A stretch of 64,000 nucleotides of DNA. Origin: Cryptomeria japonica. Taxonomy: Eukaryota; Streptophyta; Pinopsida; Cupressales; Cupressaceae. Within the stretch, counting starts at the first letter, position 1, and each line of letters opens with the position of its first letter. This document shows positions 1 to 11,184 of the stretch, one piece after another. The stretch covers positions 828,996,897 to 829,060,896 of the forward strand of contig NC_081411.1 in NCBI RefSeq assembly GCF_030272615.1. The letters run 5' to 3'. The notes below the pieces were generated by a model. It was not told where the DNA came from. It saw only the letters and a program-made list of their open reading frames with translations, and did no database searches. The position numbers were made by a program, and so were the translations under genes.

Positions 1-195
1 TAGCTGGTCATAGATAGGCAAATTAGTCTTAGATCTTCGGGATTTGGCTCCTAGTGAGCTCATTTGGTCAATCATATCTTGATTTAACTTTCATTTCTGC
101 GCACATTCTCTACCTTTAGACTTCTTCGAAGTGCTCTCAGAGACCTCAATGGCCTTCCTCTTGCCCTTTGAACTAGAACACTCCAAATTTGAATC
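1..195 (-). pseudogene. N-terminus of the LTR-borne ORF, 3' LTR copy
   Basis: Read on the minus strand, this matches the N-terminus of the ORF at 17852-18621. Both share a lysine/serine-rich start (SSSK.KRK..EVSES) and then NQDMIDQMSS and GAKSRRSKT. The start codon seen in the other LTR (ATG at 18621) is TTG here. The in-frame TAG at about codon 20 of the other copy is a serine codon here, so that stop is private to the 5' LTR. A TGA after 'AQK' is present in both copies and looks like a decayed CGA arginine codon. Function unrecognised. The rest lies outside the window. Confidence 0.6.
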
Positions 196-409
196 CTTCA
201 AGCTTTCTCAAATTTAATTTTTTGCAGTTTTGTTTTGCTTCAGTCTCTCTGTTCTCTTGAATCTGTTATGCACATTTTTTATACCAACTTCCTATATAGA
301 TTTAATACATCAGGAGAATTTACTCAATTGAAATGGTGCTATGATTTTCCTCATATAAGCACAGACCTATCTATTGCCTGCATTTAATAATGGTGGGTGG
401 ATTCATTAA

Positions 410-1470
410 AATCAGATTCTGCAACGGGTAGTCGGCATAACTCCTCTCGAAGATTCAATTACTTGGCACCACCCATCCTTTTTATCAGTATAGGTTTTGT
501 TGATCACTCCATCGGGCATCGACATAGCTCATTTTCCCTCATTCCAATGGTTATAGCTTCCCCGATGATGCCGCCTTCTTGTTAGGTTTTACTTTCACCT
601 TTATGTCATATTGGCATAGGTTATTCCGATGTACCCTCCTTCTATTCCTCCATGGCATTCTTCCTGTCGGGTATCGTTATAGCTCCAAATATGTTTCTTC
701 GATGGTTAGAAGTTATCTTGATGAGTCCTCCTTCGTGGTTCACATCTCATTTGTTACATTGGGTCATCTTATCGGGTATCGAAACAACCCATTTTATGTT
801 TCTCTGATGACCTGACATCATCGCCTTCGCACTTGTGTATCTTTTTTACTTCCTCTGGTTTATCGGCATATGTTTCCTCGATGAGATCTCCTTGTTGGCA
901 CCTATCTCTGCTTTCTCATCGGTTATTGGTGTAATGAAAGATGTCTCCTCCCAATGAGGTGATGATATCCCAATGAATTCATCTTTGATCGGTGTAACTC
1001 ATCCCAATGAAGTCTCATTCTTTGTGCCCGACTTGTCTTCCTCATCGGGTATCGACATAACCTGAAACACCTCTCAACGATGGTTTAAGTTACCCTAATG
1101 ATTGAGTATTTTCCTCCTTTTGGTATTTCCTTATCAGAGTTAGATATGTCGATAACACTGCCTTCACCACCTAGCCAATCAGGTATCGGGGTAGTGTACT
1201 ATGACATTTTCTGATGACCCGACAATATTGCTGCTGTTTACTTCGCATTCTCCTTCATTGGTGTAGGTTATACTGATAGCCTCATCGGCTATCAGCGCAA
1301 CACTTTTCTCATGCCCCCGATAGTGAATGTTATGTCGATTTAACCCTCCTTTTGAACTTTCTTTTGGTTCTCCTTCGGAGTGGTCAGTCCGAGTCACGCC
1401 GATAGGTTCTTTCATTGTTTTGGCTAGTCTGTCTTGTCGAGGTAACTTACACCGATAGCTCAAATTTGAT
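410..1470. repeat. CATCGG/CCGATG motif array in GYP1 U3 (3' LTR copy)
   Basis: A roughly 1 kb stretch where variants of TCATCGGGTATCGGYATA recur every 50-110 bp, alternating with the reverse-complement core CCGATGA. Clear examples lie near 505, 667, 770, 912, 1044, 1180 and 1284. The same array is at 18890-19870. Several pairs could form short hairpins. It lies in the U3, upstream of the LTR ORF. Confidence 0.7.
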
Positions 1471-1823
1471 AATTATTCTAATTAAGCTCCTCTTCATATA
1501 TTGTTTACACTTCCAACCTTCTATGGAAACTTTATATGTGCTAATAAGTGACAGAATCTATCACATAGGCCCAAAGAATGCCATTATAAGGATCCCAATA
1601 CTGTCATGATGAAATTTTCTCATGTAGTCCCTATTTAGTGCCAACCCTTAGCATGCCCTAGCGGTACTTGTCCAATTTTGAAAACAGGTCAAAATAGGAT
1701 TTTTCTGATAGTGCATCATACCTCCTGCACATGCAACCAACAATAAATGCTCTTATGATGAAAATGTACATATAAAACATCAAACAAATAGCACATAATA
1801 TTTTGCAAAAATATGTGCTAACA

Positions 1824-1924
1824 CTAGGATCTCAGCTATCTCTGGAAAGAAGACTAAAAATAAATAGAAACAAACAACAAAATAAAAAACTACACTAATA
1901 TAGTACAAGAATACTCCCTGCTCC
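1824..1924 (-). other. GYP1 3' untranslated segment with polypurine-tract candidates
   Basis: Lies between the integrase stop and the 3' LTR. The bases next to the LTR are only moderately purine-rich on the minus strand. A better polypurine run, GGGAGCAGGGAGTA, lies about 90 bp upstream (1912-1925). If that is the real tract, the LTR would start near 1907 and the 5' LTR at 20259 would lack about 84 bp. The clean junction with COP1 at 20259 favours the boundary at 1823. Confidence 0.45.
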
Positions 1925-3228
1925 CTAAGAGAAAAAATGCTTGAGATATTGAGCATGTACTGGAAATTCCTGAATTTCACCCTCAGTGTTCTGCAAGAAA
2001 TATGAATTTTCTCCTCCTTTATCCATGATGATGTATGGTTCTAGCCAAAGTGCTTCGAATTTTCCATGCTTGCCCCTGTCCTGGTCTTTTGCATTCCATT
2101 TGAGTACCCACTCTCCTTCAAAAGTTCTATCGGAAGCCTTCCTATCATGTAATGCTTTTACCATCTTCTGCCTTTGTATATATTTTTTTTGAGTCTCTCT
2201 CCTGTACTCATCCAATTCAACCAATTGGATCAGTCTGTCTTCCAAGAAGTGAACATCTTCTAAATTTTCCTCTAAAACAAATTTATACATTGGGAGCAGG
2301 TTGTTCAAAAACAACCTTGCTTCTTTACCATAAACAAGCTGATAAGGAGCAAAGCTTGTGGATTTCTTGATCGTTACTCTATCTGCCCATACTGCCAAAT
2401 TCAACTTTGAATCCCATGCCTTTTGTTGTCACCTAACATCCTCTTAATGATCTTTAATAAGTTTTTGTTACTAGATTCTTCTTGTCCATTCCCTTGGGGA
2501 TGATAAGGTGATGAATATGACAAAGTGATTCCATAACTTTCACAAAAATCAGCAAATGATTTGGATCTAAAACACATCCCATTATCTACAAAAATCTTGT
2601 GGGGAATCCCAAATCCTGTTAGTATATTTTTCAAAATAAACTTTGTTACCACCTTACTTGTAGCCTGCCTTGAAGGAATTGCCTCTACCCACTTGGTAAA
2701 GTAATCAGTGGCTACCAAAATCCATTTGTCTCCTCCACTAGATTTGTTTGCAATTTCTTGTATGAAATCAACACCCCACATCTGAAAAGGTTCTTCAGTT
2801 TGCATGGGTCTAAGTAGAAGAGCTCCATCATATTTAAGCTTTCCTGAATTTTTTTGGCAAGCCTCACATTTTCTAATATAAGTATGACAATCCTTAAAGA
2901 CTTGTGACCAATAGTAACCGACATTGAGCATTTCATGGGCAGTAGTTTTTGCTGAAAAATGTCCCCCACATACACCTTCATGCAATTCCTTTAAAACAGA
3001 TTGTGCTTAATAAACATCCAAACAAAATAGGAGGATACCATCACTGTTTTTCCAATATAAATCACCTTCAAGCAATACATACCTAGATGCTTGAATCTTA
3101 AGTGTTCTTTTCTGACTATCATTTAAATCCTTTAGACATTTCATGTGTTTTAAATAATAGACAATAGTTTTATACCAATGACACATCTCAATGCTTACTT
3201 GAGCCTCCTCTAACTCTATCTGATTTAT
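1925..3228 (-). pseudogene. GYP1 integrase
   Basis: Minus-strand end of pol. From about 3220 comes a connector from RNase H, then an H-H-C-C zinc finger (HEGVCGGHF ... CHTYIRKCEACQ, about 2985-2860). The core has all three catalytic residues: D in GVDFI, D in FVDNGMCF and E in GQEESSNKN. After a frame change at about 2402 the C-terminal domain continues (WADRVTIKKST ... KHGKFEALWLEPYII), ending at 1925. A stop lies in the connector at about 3008. No chromodomain is seen, as expected for Tat-type rather than chromovirus elements. Role: inserts element cDNA into host DNA; this copy cannot make a single intact protein. Confidence 0.88.
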
Positions 3229-4542
3229 CTATGTTGCTTCCAAATTTGATTCTATCATTAGTTTAGCCAATCTTTGACCTCTTACCAATTTAGTAATCTG
3301 GATGTCAATGTTGAACTCCTGAATTTGATTGATCCATTTGTATCTTCTCCCAGTAGTTTCAGTCTGCCTAAAAATATCTTTGACTACTACATTAGGAACA
3401 TAGGCAATGACATTAGCTCCCACTAAGTATGGTCTAAAATATTTTATAGCTTTTACTAGGGCATATGCTTGCTTCTCATTTATATCATAATTTAACTCAG
3501 AAGCTTGTAGTGTTTTACTAAAAAATGCTACTAGTTGTTCATGACCTTCATCATTCTTTTGTAACATAACTACAACAATAGTATGAAATGAAACAAAAGA
3601 AAATAATTGAAAAGGTTTAGAGAAATCAAGAGATTTAAGTACAGGTGCTTCCTTGATGGCCCTTTTGATGTTCACAAAGGACTCAATTGCTTCATTAGTC
3701 CATTTTATCTCTGCACCCTTTTTCAACATCTTTGCAATAGGTTTTACAATTTCAGAAAAATTTGATACAAATCTTCTAACAAAATTAATTTGTCTAAAGA
3801 ATGATTGAATAGCCTTGACTATTTTAGGGATCTGAATTTTTTCAATAGATGCAATTCTCTCAGGGTCAATCCTTACTCCGTTTTTAGATACAATATGGCC
3901 CAACAATTTACCTTCAGTGACTCCAAAGTAACACTTTTTTGGATTTAGAGAAATACCATATTCCAGTGCTCTGATGAAAATCTTCTCTAGGTCGTTACAA
4001 TGGTTTTCTGCTTTCTTGGAGTATGTTGTCAAATCATCCTGGTATACAACTAAAATGTAATCAATGAGGCCTTCAAAGGATACATCCATCGCCCTTTGAA
4101 AAGTAGCCCCAATATTGGTAAGTCCAAATGGCATCACGACATACACATATGTGCCCCATGGTGTAGTGAAAGTTGTTTTGTATTTTTATGATTCCTTAAC
4201 CTTCACCTGGTTGTAACCAGAGAACCCATCCATCATAGAAAGTAATTCATTCCCTGTTACCTTTTGCAGGAAAGCTTCCATGTTAGGTAGAGCATAATTA
4301 TCCTTTAAAGATGATATATTTAAATTCCTAAAGTCCACACATAATCTGATATCACCATTTTTCTTTCTAACAGGCACCAAGTTTGACACCCATGTAGAAT
4401 GCCTTATAGGCTCTATAATCCATGCATTCCTCATCTTCATCAACTCTTCTTTCACCTTGGGAGCCAATGTGAGATTTATAGGCCTTTGCTTTTGCCTAAA
4501 TGGTTTTGCATATGATTTCAGTGGGATTTCACGTTGAAGCAA
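3229..4542 (-). pseudogene. GYP1 reverse transcriptase plus gypsy RNase H
   Basis: RT starts in 4542-4186 (KPFRQKQRPI, VPVRKKNGDIRLCVDFRNLN, LLSMMDGFSGYNQ). After one stop at about 4185 it continues at 4146-3229 with VMPFGLTNIGATFQRAMD and the catalytic box VVYQDDLTTYS (YQDD, a variant of YxDD). Next come LNPKKCYFGV and the gypsy RNase H (KPFQLFSFVSFHT, YDINEKQAYALVKAI). The first RNase H aspartate of the usual 'xDAS' box is replaced here (SFVSFHT), so this RNase H is probably dead. Length is close to a full RT-RNase H. Upstream is a linker and an extra RNase H; downstream is integrase. Confidence 0.9.
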
Positions 4543-5115
4543 ATCCTCTCTGTATGCCTTGAGGTCATCATATGATCAAGTGAAAACATGTCTGTATTTT
4601 CTTAACAGATTGACCAACGCAGTCCTAATTTTTGGTGTAATCTTCTTGCCAATGTAAACCTCTTTAGGATTGTTTTCTCTTCCCAATTTTATTTTCTCCA
4701 CTTCTTCACAACTTCCAGTGTTGGGCTTGAAATTTGTCATATCCTTATTGTCAAACATCCTCTCTAATTCCACTAACCCTTTTGGAATTTTGTTTGTTTT
4801 AAGCTGTAAGATATTTTTTCCAAATAAAGACTCCTTACCACTCTCCTCTTCCACATATGCATTCCAATCCATATGTTGGCCTTCATACTGATCTTCACAA
4901 AATAAAAACTTTAGAAGATCCCTGTCATCATTAAATATCTACCAAATTTTTATGTTATCTGGTACTGCAGGCCTAGTTTTTATTTCAACTTGGGTGATGT
5001 CATAAAAAAGAATATCATTATGTTTAATTGCTTGGTTAGCCATAAAATCAGCCAAAATATTGTTAGATCTTTCAATCCATGTTATAGAAAATGCATCAAA
5101 TAATTCAATTGAAAC
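4543..5115 (-). pseudogene. GYP1 linker between extra RNase H and RT
   Basis: Pol reading frame joining the upstream RNase H to the RT. It begins with the tail of the RNase H fold (ERSNNILADFMANQAIKHN, about 5070) and then an acidic stretch. The segment 4872-4576 ends in KITPKIRTALVNLLRKYRHVFT, the motif that normally sits just before gypsy RT. Stops at 5113, about 4937 and 4575 break it. It shows that the 5116-5637 domain and the RT were once a single polyprotein. Confidence 0.7.
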
Positions 5116-5637
5116 CTACACCTCATTTCTACAATTTTGAAGCCTTAAATTCTTAGTGGCAAACTTTTCCCTTACTTGAGATATGATTAACTCTGAATCA
5201 CCATAAACTGTTAGTAATTTAATGTTATATTTACTTGCCATTATAAGGCCTAACAAGAGTGCTTCATATTCAACATCATTGTTTGTACATTCAAAGGCTA
5301 ACAAGAAATAATATTTGAATGATTTCCCATTAGGAGAAATAAAAACCACACCAACTCCATTTCCTTCCTTACTGCAAGCACCATCAAAGTACATTTTCCA
5401 AATCTTATCCTCATGTGATTCAATAGTATTTTCAAGCTTATTAGTTTTGCATCGAATGGGTTTATAAATACTTACCTTAAAGTTATCAATATCTATTTGG
5501 AGAAAACATGTTGTCTCATTTGGATCAACTTCCTCTATCAAGTAGAATGATCTCAGCTCTCTATCAATCTTTACATTCACCCCTTTTACTGGGATGGTCG
5601 CATATGAAAGATCTAGCTGGACATGTCCCCCCACCAA
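5116..5637 (-). pseudogene. GYP1 additional RNase H (plant/archaeal type) upstream of RT
   Basis: The segment from about 5500 reads KIWKMYFDGACSKEGNGVGV, then FECTNNDVEYEALLLGLIMA, then LLTVYGDSELIISQV. These are the D, E and D boxes of an RNase HI domain of the kind captured by Tat elements (aRNH), and all three acidic residues are present. The N-terminal part (5637-5510) is the tail of the protease region (VGGHVQLDLSYATIPV). The domain therefore sits between protease and RT. In GYP3 of this same window it follows the gypsy RNase H. Role by family: degrades the RNA strand of RNA-DNA hybrids during reverse transcription. Continues into the linker after a stop at about 5115. Confidence 0.85.
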
Positions 5638-6353
5638 ATTTGATCATTTCCTTGATAGTAACATCCCATAATTTGGTGGAACTTGCACAACGGTGATGTC
5701 TATTTTATATAACGTATCTGGGCATGCTAGAAATCAAAACTCCACATCCTTCACGATTCCAACAACTGGGACTGATCTATTATCCATAGAATAGCATTTC
5801 CCATAGGGAGTGTCTACATGCATCCCAAGTTCTTTCATGACATCTTCTGGCACTATGTTCATGGCTGCACTGAATATATCATACAATTCTTAACCATTTT
5901 ATTGTTAATCATCAAAGTCAGATAAAAATGATCAATCTGGGTAAGATTCTTAGTGATATAAGTTCCCAAATAGACAACAGGTAGATCTTCACCTTTTGGC
6001 TTATGATCCTCTTTATTAACTTCACCAACGTTAGACAAAATCTTGATTGTTTCATGTTTGTAATCAGGAAATTTCATTACTTCAAGCAAGGGCACATACA
6101 TTTTCACTTGTGATAAACCCTGAGACATAAATGATCCACAATTTGAAAGTGGCTTACTAATATGTTTCTTTTCGATTGGCTTTGTTAATTTAAGAGGTTT
6201 TGTTTGTTTGACCTTTTCTACTACACCTTCCTTTTCCTTGTTAGTGATGGTGTCTTTGTTTCCACTAGCTTTAGGAACCTTTGCAAATATCCCGGATGGC
6301 TTACCTTGCTCTGGGTTCACTATTCTGGTCCTTAGCAGATAATTGCTTTTTTC
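5638..6353 (-). pseudogene. GYP1 aspartic protease region (inactivated)
   Basis: Minus-strand frame 6320-5859 has a lysine-rich linker from the gag end, then VYLGTYITKNLTQIDHFYLT and KMVKNCMIYS. The expected active site, ..MIDSGAAMNIVPED.., can be traced at about 5886-5840. The aspartate codon is now TAT (Tyr), and one base is missing in the following Gly-Ala codons, shifting the frame. The fold continues out of frame toward 5640 (VGIVKDVEF, LLSRKWSN). Role by family: gag-pol processing. The lost aspartate and the frameshift make this copy non-functional. Confidence 0.72.
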
Positions 6354-8458
6354 CTAAGCTACTCCTGCCACAATATAGGCTTTATTTTCTTTATCTATTA
6401 AGTTTCTCAAGGAATGCACTGACCGTCCATTATGGAACAATCTCCTAAGGGATGGGATGTCCGCATCATCATCAATAAAAAATTGTTGTACACTGTGCTG
6501 CTGACTCTCTCTTCTCCACTGTACATCTGATGATTGCTCATCCTCAGATGAATCCTCATCCCTACCCCAAAATAGATCTAATGAAAGTACATTCATTGTG
6601 GGCTCATATTCAGTCTCATGGTCCTTCTCTTCTGTAAAACCCCGAGCAATCATACATTGTTCTGCAACATGGGGTAAATTGAAAACTTCACACCATGGAT
6701 ATTCTTCCACAAAATTGTTTACCTTCTTCAATGGATCAAGATTTTCTTTGCTTAGATTTGCATTCATCGGTTTACCATCTTTCCAGTTTGTATTATATGG
6801 AATGTCATGTAATCTTGGTCTATTATAATTAGTTGGCTTACCTCCTCTATATGGAGATGGCTTCTCATTGTGATTTTGCTTACCCTTCATATCTTTCAGC
6901 ATGTCCATGATTTGGCTAAACTCATCCTTTTTCATTTCTTTGGGATGATATAGTTTTGGATCATCTCTCTTGCAAATTCTCCCAACAACTTTTCTATTAT
7001 TTTCAATGGTAGTGGTTGTCTTAAATGCTTGCTGCAAGGTGGTAAATTTGTGAGATAGGATCTCATAATGAGTCTTGCTGTCAAAATCACTCAAATAGAA
7101 ATGAATAAAAAATGAATCAAGAGGTCTAATATCTCTTGGTATTCTATTAAGTACTTTATTAAACTTATTAAATTCAGAGACTAATTCATTCCGGTTCTTC
7201 TTTATGCTAGTCAACTCATGAGATGCAAATGAAGTATCATTATGTTCTCCAAACTCTTCTAAGAATATTGTCACAAAAACCTGCCAACTACCAATGCATC
7301 TATGAGGAAGATTCCTATACCATTCTCCAGCATCCTCTTTTAGAGATTGAACAAACAGTTTCATAAAAACATCTTCATAAGGGACTTCAAATTCTTCAAT
7401 GGTATTTTTTACATTTATCACATGTTGTTCTGCAAAATCAGTTTCATTGCATGTAAACCTAGGGATGGCTGACCTTAAATCACTTGAAATATGATTTGGA
7501 TAACCAACTATCCCACTAAAATCCCACTGTTTATACCTTTCAATAGTCATAGGTGGTCTGCAACCATAATTGTTATTTTGGTAGTTTCCATTTCCTCCAT
7601 TATTACCATTGTTCCCATTGTTGCCTCCACCACCATTTTGATTGTTGTTATTTTCATTACCATTATTTCCATAATTTTCATTATTACCGTTGCTACCTCT
7701 ATTATTACCTACATTGTTGGTCCCATCTCTATTGTTCTAGTTACCAGTAATTTCCCCACTACTAGATCTTCTTTCAACATTATGATTATTGTATTGTCTA
7801 TTATTATAATGGCTGTTATTCTCATGTAGGGTATATTTTTCCATTTATCCCTTTTCTCATAATTATTAGCCAAAACATCAGACAATGGATTATTAAAGAT
7901 CTTAAATGGTTGTTCAATGTTTCTCATGTGAGGGGGACTATACCTAGGGGTTGCTAGTCTACTTCCCTCACCTCTTCCTTTCTCTTCTTCAACCCTGTTT
8001 GACTTAGGGATTTGAATGGTATTTCTTTTTAATCCGAGCTTCTGCAATATCCAGTTTGGTTGTCTCTTAAGAGCCTTTTCCATTTTGGATTCATCTCCAT
8101 TTAAGTCAACCATTTTAAGTATCACTGCATCCCATTGCCTTTTCTCCTATTCCTCAATAGTTAGGGTTTCATTGTGGTTGTCCTTGTTATCTTTTATATT
8201 TTAGGTATAGAAAGGATTTTCCTCCATATTTTTATAAACTTTATAACTAGATGAAGAACAACCCTTTCTACTAGGGAACTTGTTATAAGCCCCAAATTCC
8301 ATACTTGGTGCTGATTTCTTTTGCTCGTATTTCCTTTTTGGACTCAACTGAACAAAATTATCTTGTCCCTTGTGGAGAGACCTTCTCCCTCGCATTAATC
8401 TTATTGATAAATTCCTAGGGGTCTCTCTTAATTTCTCAAAATACCAATCATTATTCAT
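6354..8458 (-). pseudogene. GYP1 gag
   Basis: The first ATG downstream of the PBS is at 8458. The N-terminal part (8458-7709, with frame changes near 8200 and 7850) is basic and polar. An Asn/Gly-rich stretch follows, and then the main body 7550-6354 (398 codons). The body has the retrotransposon gag core (FMKLFVQSLKEDAGEWYRNL, then WQVFVTIFLEEFGEHN and EFNKFNKVLNRIP). A degenerate zinc-knuckle-like segment follows (YPWCEVFNLPHVAEQC, about 6700), and the tail is acidic (DEDSSEDEQSSD). Role: the particle-forming structural protein that packages element RNA. Confidence 0.82.
7555..7840 (-). repeat. Asn/Gly-rich low-complexity stretch in GYP1 gag
   Basis: On the minus strand this reads runs of AAT/AAC with GGT/GGA codons (NNYGNNGNENNNN.. 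pattern), seen on the plus strand as ATT/GTT/CCA runs. It joins the N-terminal and core parts of gag. Frame slips occur at its upstream end. Confidence 0.65.
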
Positions 8459-8580
8459 GTACTAGACGTAGAGTCGCCACGTCCTAAGATGAACAATATT
8501 TTTTATTAATCTTTTGGGCTCCCTCCTCCAGTAGAGTCTGAAACAAACCACCAAAGGTTCTGAACACTTCCTATGACAAC

Positions 8581-8598
8581 TCCCCAGTAGAGTTGCCA
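8581..8598 (-). other. GYP1 primer-binding site
   Basis: Minus-strand TGGCAACTCTACTGGGGA lies 3 nt inside the LTR end at 8602. It matches the type TGGCGACTCTGCTGGGGA, which I recall as usual in Tat/Ogre elements and which is generally assigned to tRNA-Arg. Two similar fragments lie further inside, at about 8470 and 8529. Confidence 0.75.
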
Positions 8599-9496
8599 AT
8601 ATGTTGGTTCCCAAAACCACAAATTGGAAATCCTAGAGATTTGCCACCTCTCCTACTGATTTCTCAATCAGCCTTGGCCAACAAATAGGAATGGTCAAAG
8701 ACCAAATTCCTCTGCACTTTAGGCTCCACTAGACTTAGGTGGGTATACCTCAATCGCCAAAGCACAAAGAGATTTCTTTATAGTGAATTTAAACTTATCA
8801 GTTTAGCTGTTTACAAGAATAACAAGACGTCTTTTGCAATTTAACTTACTTTAATCTGAAAATTTGAATATGATTGAATATGAACAAAGCTTATAAAAGA
8901 ATGCTATTGGAACCATGAGAAATTATGAAAGAAAAATGCTAGTAGAAACTATAAATATTTTTCTCTGGTGAGGACTTTGTGTACACCAAATTTATTCACA
9001 AAAAACTAATAACAGACTAGTGCCTTATTTGACAATTTACATGTTACTTAATGGACAAATGTTTGTGGTCCTTGAAGACAGTTTGAGAAAATTCACAAGT
9101 ATGCAAGACTATCACTGCAATGACTTAAATGTATGCTAAAAGAACAACAAAAACAATTTTGTTATCTATATAAAAACAAGTGATAAAACACTGCAACAAA
9201 CCTTACTCAGGTTTATCCAAAAGATTTTAACTCATCAACATCATATAACATGAAGCGATATGAAGATAAAGACAACAAATCTCATATATTAACTTTTGGA
9301 ATAATGGACATGAAAAAACTACAGACTCACATGTATTTCATGATACACTTGCTTGCACAAAATGAATCTTCATTTCTATAGACTTGTTTTACATATCACT
9401 ACTAGTCCCAACAGACAATCTAAAAGATAATAGTTTTTTCTATTATTATTATCGTCCCCCATTAGAATACAAAATGATTCCCTATATATATGTTTC

Positions 9497-9667
9497 TCAA
9501 AACACATAAATGAAAGGACACACCCTTTCATTTGTGCAAACTAAAACTAACAAAAACCTAACTAACCCCTTGTATTGTCCATAAAACAAGACAATATGCA
9601 TTAACAATGAATAAAACTTAAAAGATTTGTCAGGGTTATTATGAAGACTTAAGAAAAATTCATGCAT
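9497..9667 (-). pseudogene. LTR-borne ORF, C-terminal part
   Basis: Continues the 17852-18621 frame once GYP2 and one TSD copy are removed. The residues run from ..IAYIVEKM directly into HEFFLSLHNNPDKSFKFYSL and then LLMHIVLFYGQYKG. After this the frame becomes unlike protein (LVRFLLVLVCTNER..), so the true end may be near 9545 after a small frame change. No catalytic motif is recognised. The M at 9697 of the apparent ORF belongs to GYP2 LTR sequence and is not part of it. Confidence 0.65.
9663..9667. repeat. GYP2 target-site duplication, left copy (tgcat)
   Basis: Five bases directly before the GYP2 LTR start; identical to 17847-17851. Confidence 0.9.
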
Positions 9668-11184
9668 TGATGTAGAGCCCTCCTTGTATCTTTTCAAACA
9701 CTTTAGGATGTATGATACTGACCCCTCAAAACACCAATAGGATCCTACAAAGCAAGGCTCTACAATCTTAGTTCCAACTTCTCATTTCACTCCAAGATTC
9801 ATACTACTCAAATTGGGTAACTTGCTCTATTATGTATCATGAAGCCTCCTAAGGTTCCTGAACTTCACAACACCTATTTTGGATCATACAATACTCACAA
9901 GGACTAGACCAAACATTGATTTCAAGGATTTAACCCAATTCCCTATGACACCTCACAATTAGGCCTATTTGCTTGTAGCCCTTGGAGACGAGTAATGGGA
10001 CCTTAAGTACAAACTTTTCCAAACACCTTGGAAAAAAAATCACTGATTTAGATACCATTTATGGTCTTACACAATCCTGCAAGAGGAGAATTCAAGATTT
10101 GCCAAGGAAAGGTCTGAACCCGTTGATGACCAACTGTCCTAAAGGGCTAATTAGGCCTCCATTTGTGAAGCAACTATATCAAAATGGACATACCTTACAA
10201 CCAAAACCCCATGAGAATGTGGGTAACTATAAACCATCATAGATTCTAGGGTTACATGCCTGGAATCATTGCCAATTATCTTCTAGGGTAACTATTGCAA
10301 TCTAAGGGCTAGGTAGCCACATAGAGATGTCTACCTAGGGCCTGATCAAACACACATCTCGCTTGCTCCTCTTGAAAAATTATTTTGGAATAATAGAGTA
10401 CATAGGCCACACTTGCATTCCACCTGCTGCCATGAAATTTAGATGGATAGGTTGCAAGTTATGGCCATGGAAAGGCAAAACCGTAGGTAAACCCTAGTTT
10501 TTCGGGTACCTACAACAAAACTTGGATATATGGAGCAAAATAAATGATCAAGACCTCAAATCAAGATCAAATAATTGGTAACTCACTACACTAACAAAAT
10601 CACAACATTGGGGATTGGTCCCAAATCCGTACAACTCCGTACCCTGTGCCAAAACTTCACATTTGCAAGAAAAACTTAGAATTTCTTTTTTTTGTAATCA
10701 TAAAATCTTTCTCTGTATAGTATAACCTTGGGAATTGTGTCCTAAAGGTGTTTATACCCCTCTATAACTACTCTCAACCAAAAACAAGAGGTTAGAGCCA
10801 TTGGAGGAGTTAGACCAACAAGAATTCAAAAATTTGCACAAAAGTTGCTCATGACAGCTTTTGACAAAGTTGTCAAAAATGTCATTTCTTGCACCCAAAT
10901 GAATTGGGTCAAGACTAACACCTCTAAACACACTAGAAGAACATAAAAAAACTAAAAACACTAGCACAAACATATCCTAAGTACACTTAGTCCCTTTTTG
11001 TCCAAAAGTCCTAATTGGCTTACCAACATGCCAAAATAGGAGTTTGGCTCACAAGATGGGGTCCTTTATTACAAACACAAAATGCATGATTGAAACACAA
11101 GGAAAACATCCTAAGACATGTTTAAGGTCTTATCCTTCCTCCTCTAATCTTGAATGATCATGTTGAAGGGGTTCCTCTGCACCA
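9668..11184 (-). repeat. GYP2 3' LTR
   Basis: Starts TGATGTAGAGCC and ends CTGCACCA on the plus strand. It aligns end to end with 16354-17846. The final codons of the chromodomain ORF run into it (to 11130). Next to it inside the element is a purine-rich minus-strand tract (TTCTTCTGGGGAGTA, 11185-11199). Confidence 0.92.

Larger units (their letters stand above)
1..1823 (-). repeat. GYP1 3' LTR (partial, runs off the window start)
   Basis: This block aligns with about 18430-20259 along its length. On the minus strand it starts TGTTAGCACATA (plus-strand end ...taaca at 1823), against TGTGAGGACATA at 20259. It holds the U3 with the CATCGG array and, at its low-coordinate end, the beginning of the LTR-borne ORF. 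About 1.65 kb of this LTR should lie before base 1. Confidence 0.8.
8602..9667 (-). repeat. GYP1 5' LTR, promoter-distal part
   Basis: Starts TGTTGG next to the PBS and runs to the GYP2 insertion point, where it is continuous with 17852 onward. Apart from the ORF end at 9497-9667 it is AT-rich and non-coding. No second copy lies in the window, because the matching part of the 3' LTR is before base 1. Confidence 0.75.

Noticed and set aside
7491-7829. Plus-strand Ile/Thr/Val-rich 112-codon frame
   Set aside because: Antisense of the Asn-rich gag repeat.
10752-10973. A 73-codon frame present in both GYP2 LTRs (also 17414-17635)
   Set aside because: The two LTRs are copies of each other, so a shared frame is expected. 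It has no domain, no start context, and changes between copies are not biased to synonymous sites as far as I can see.
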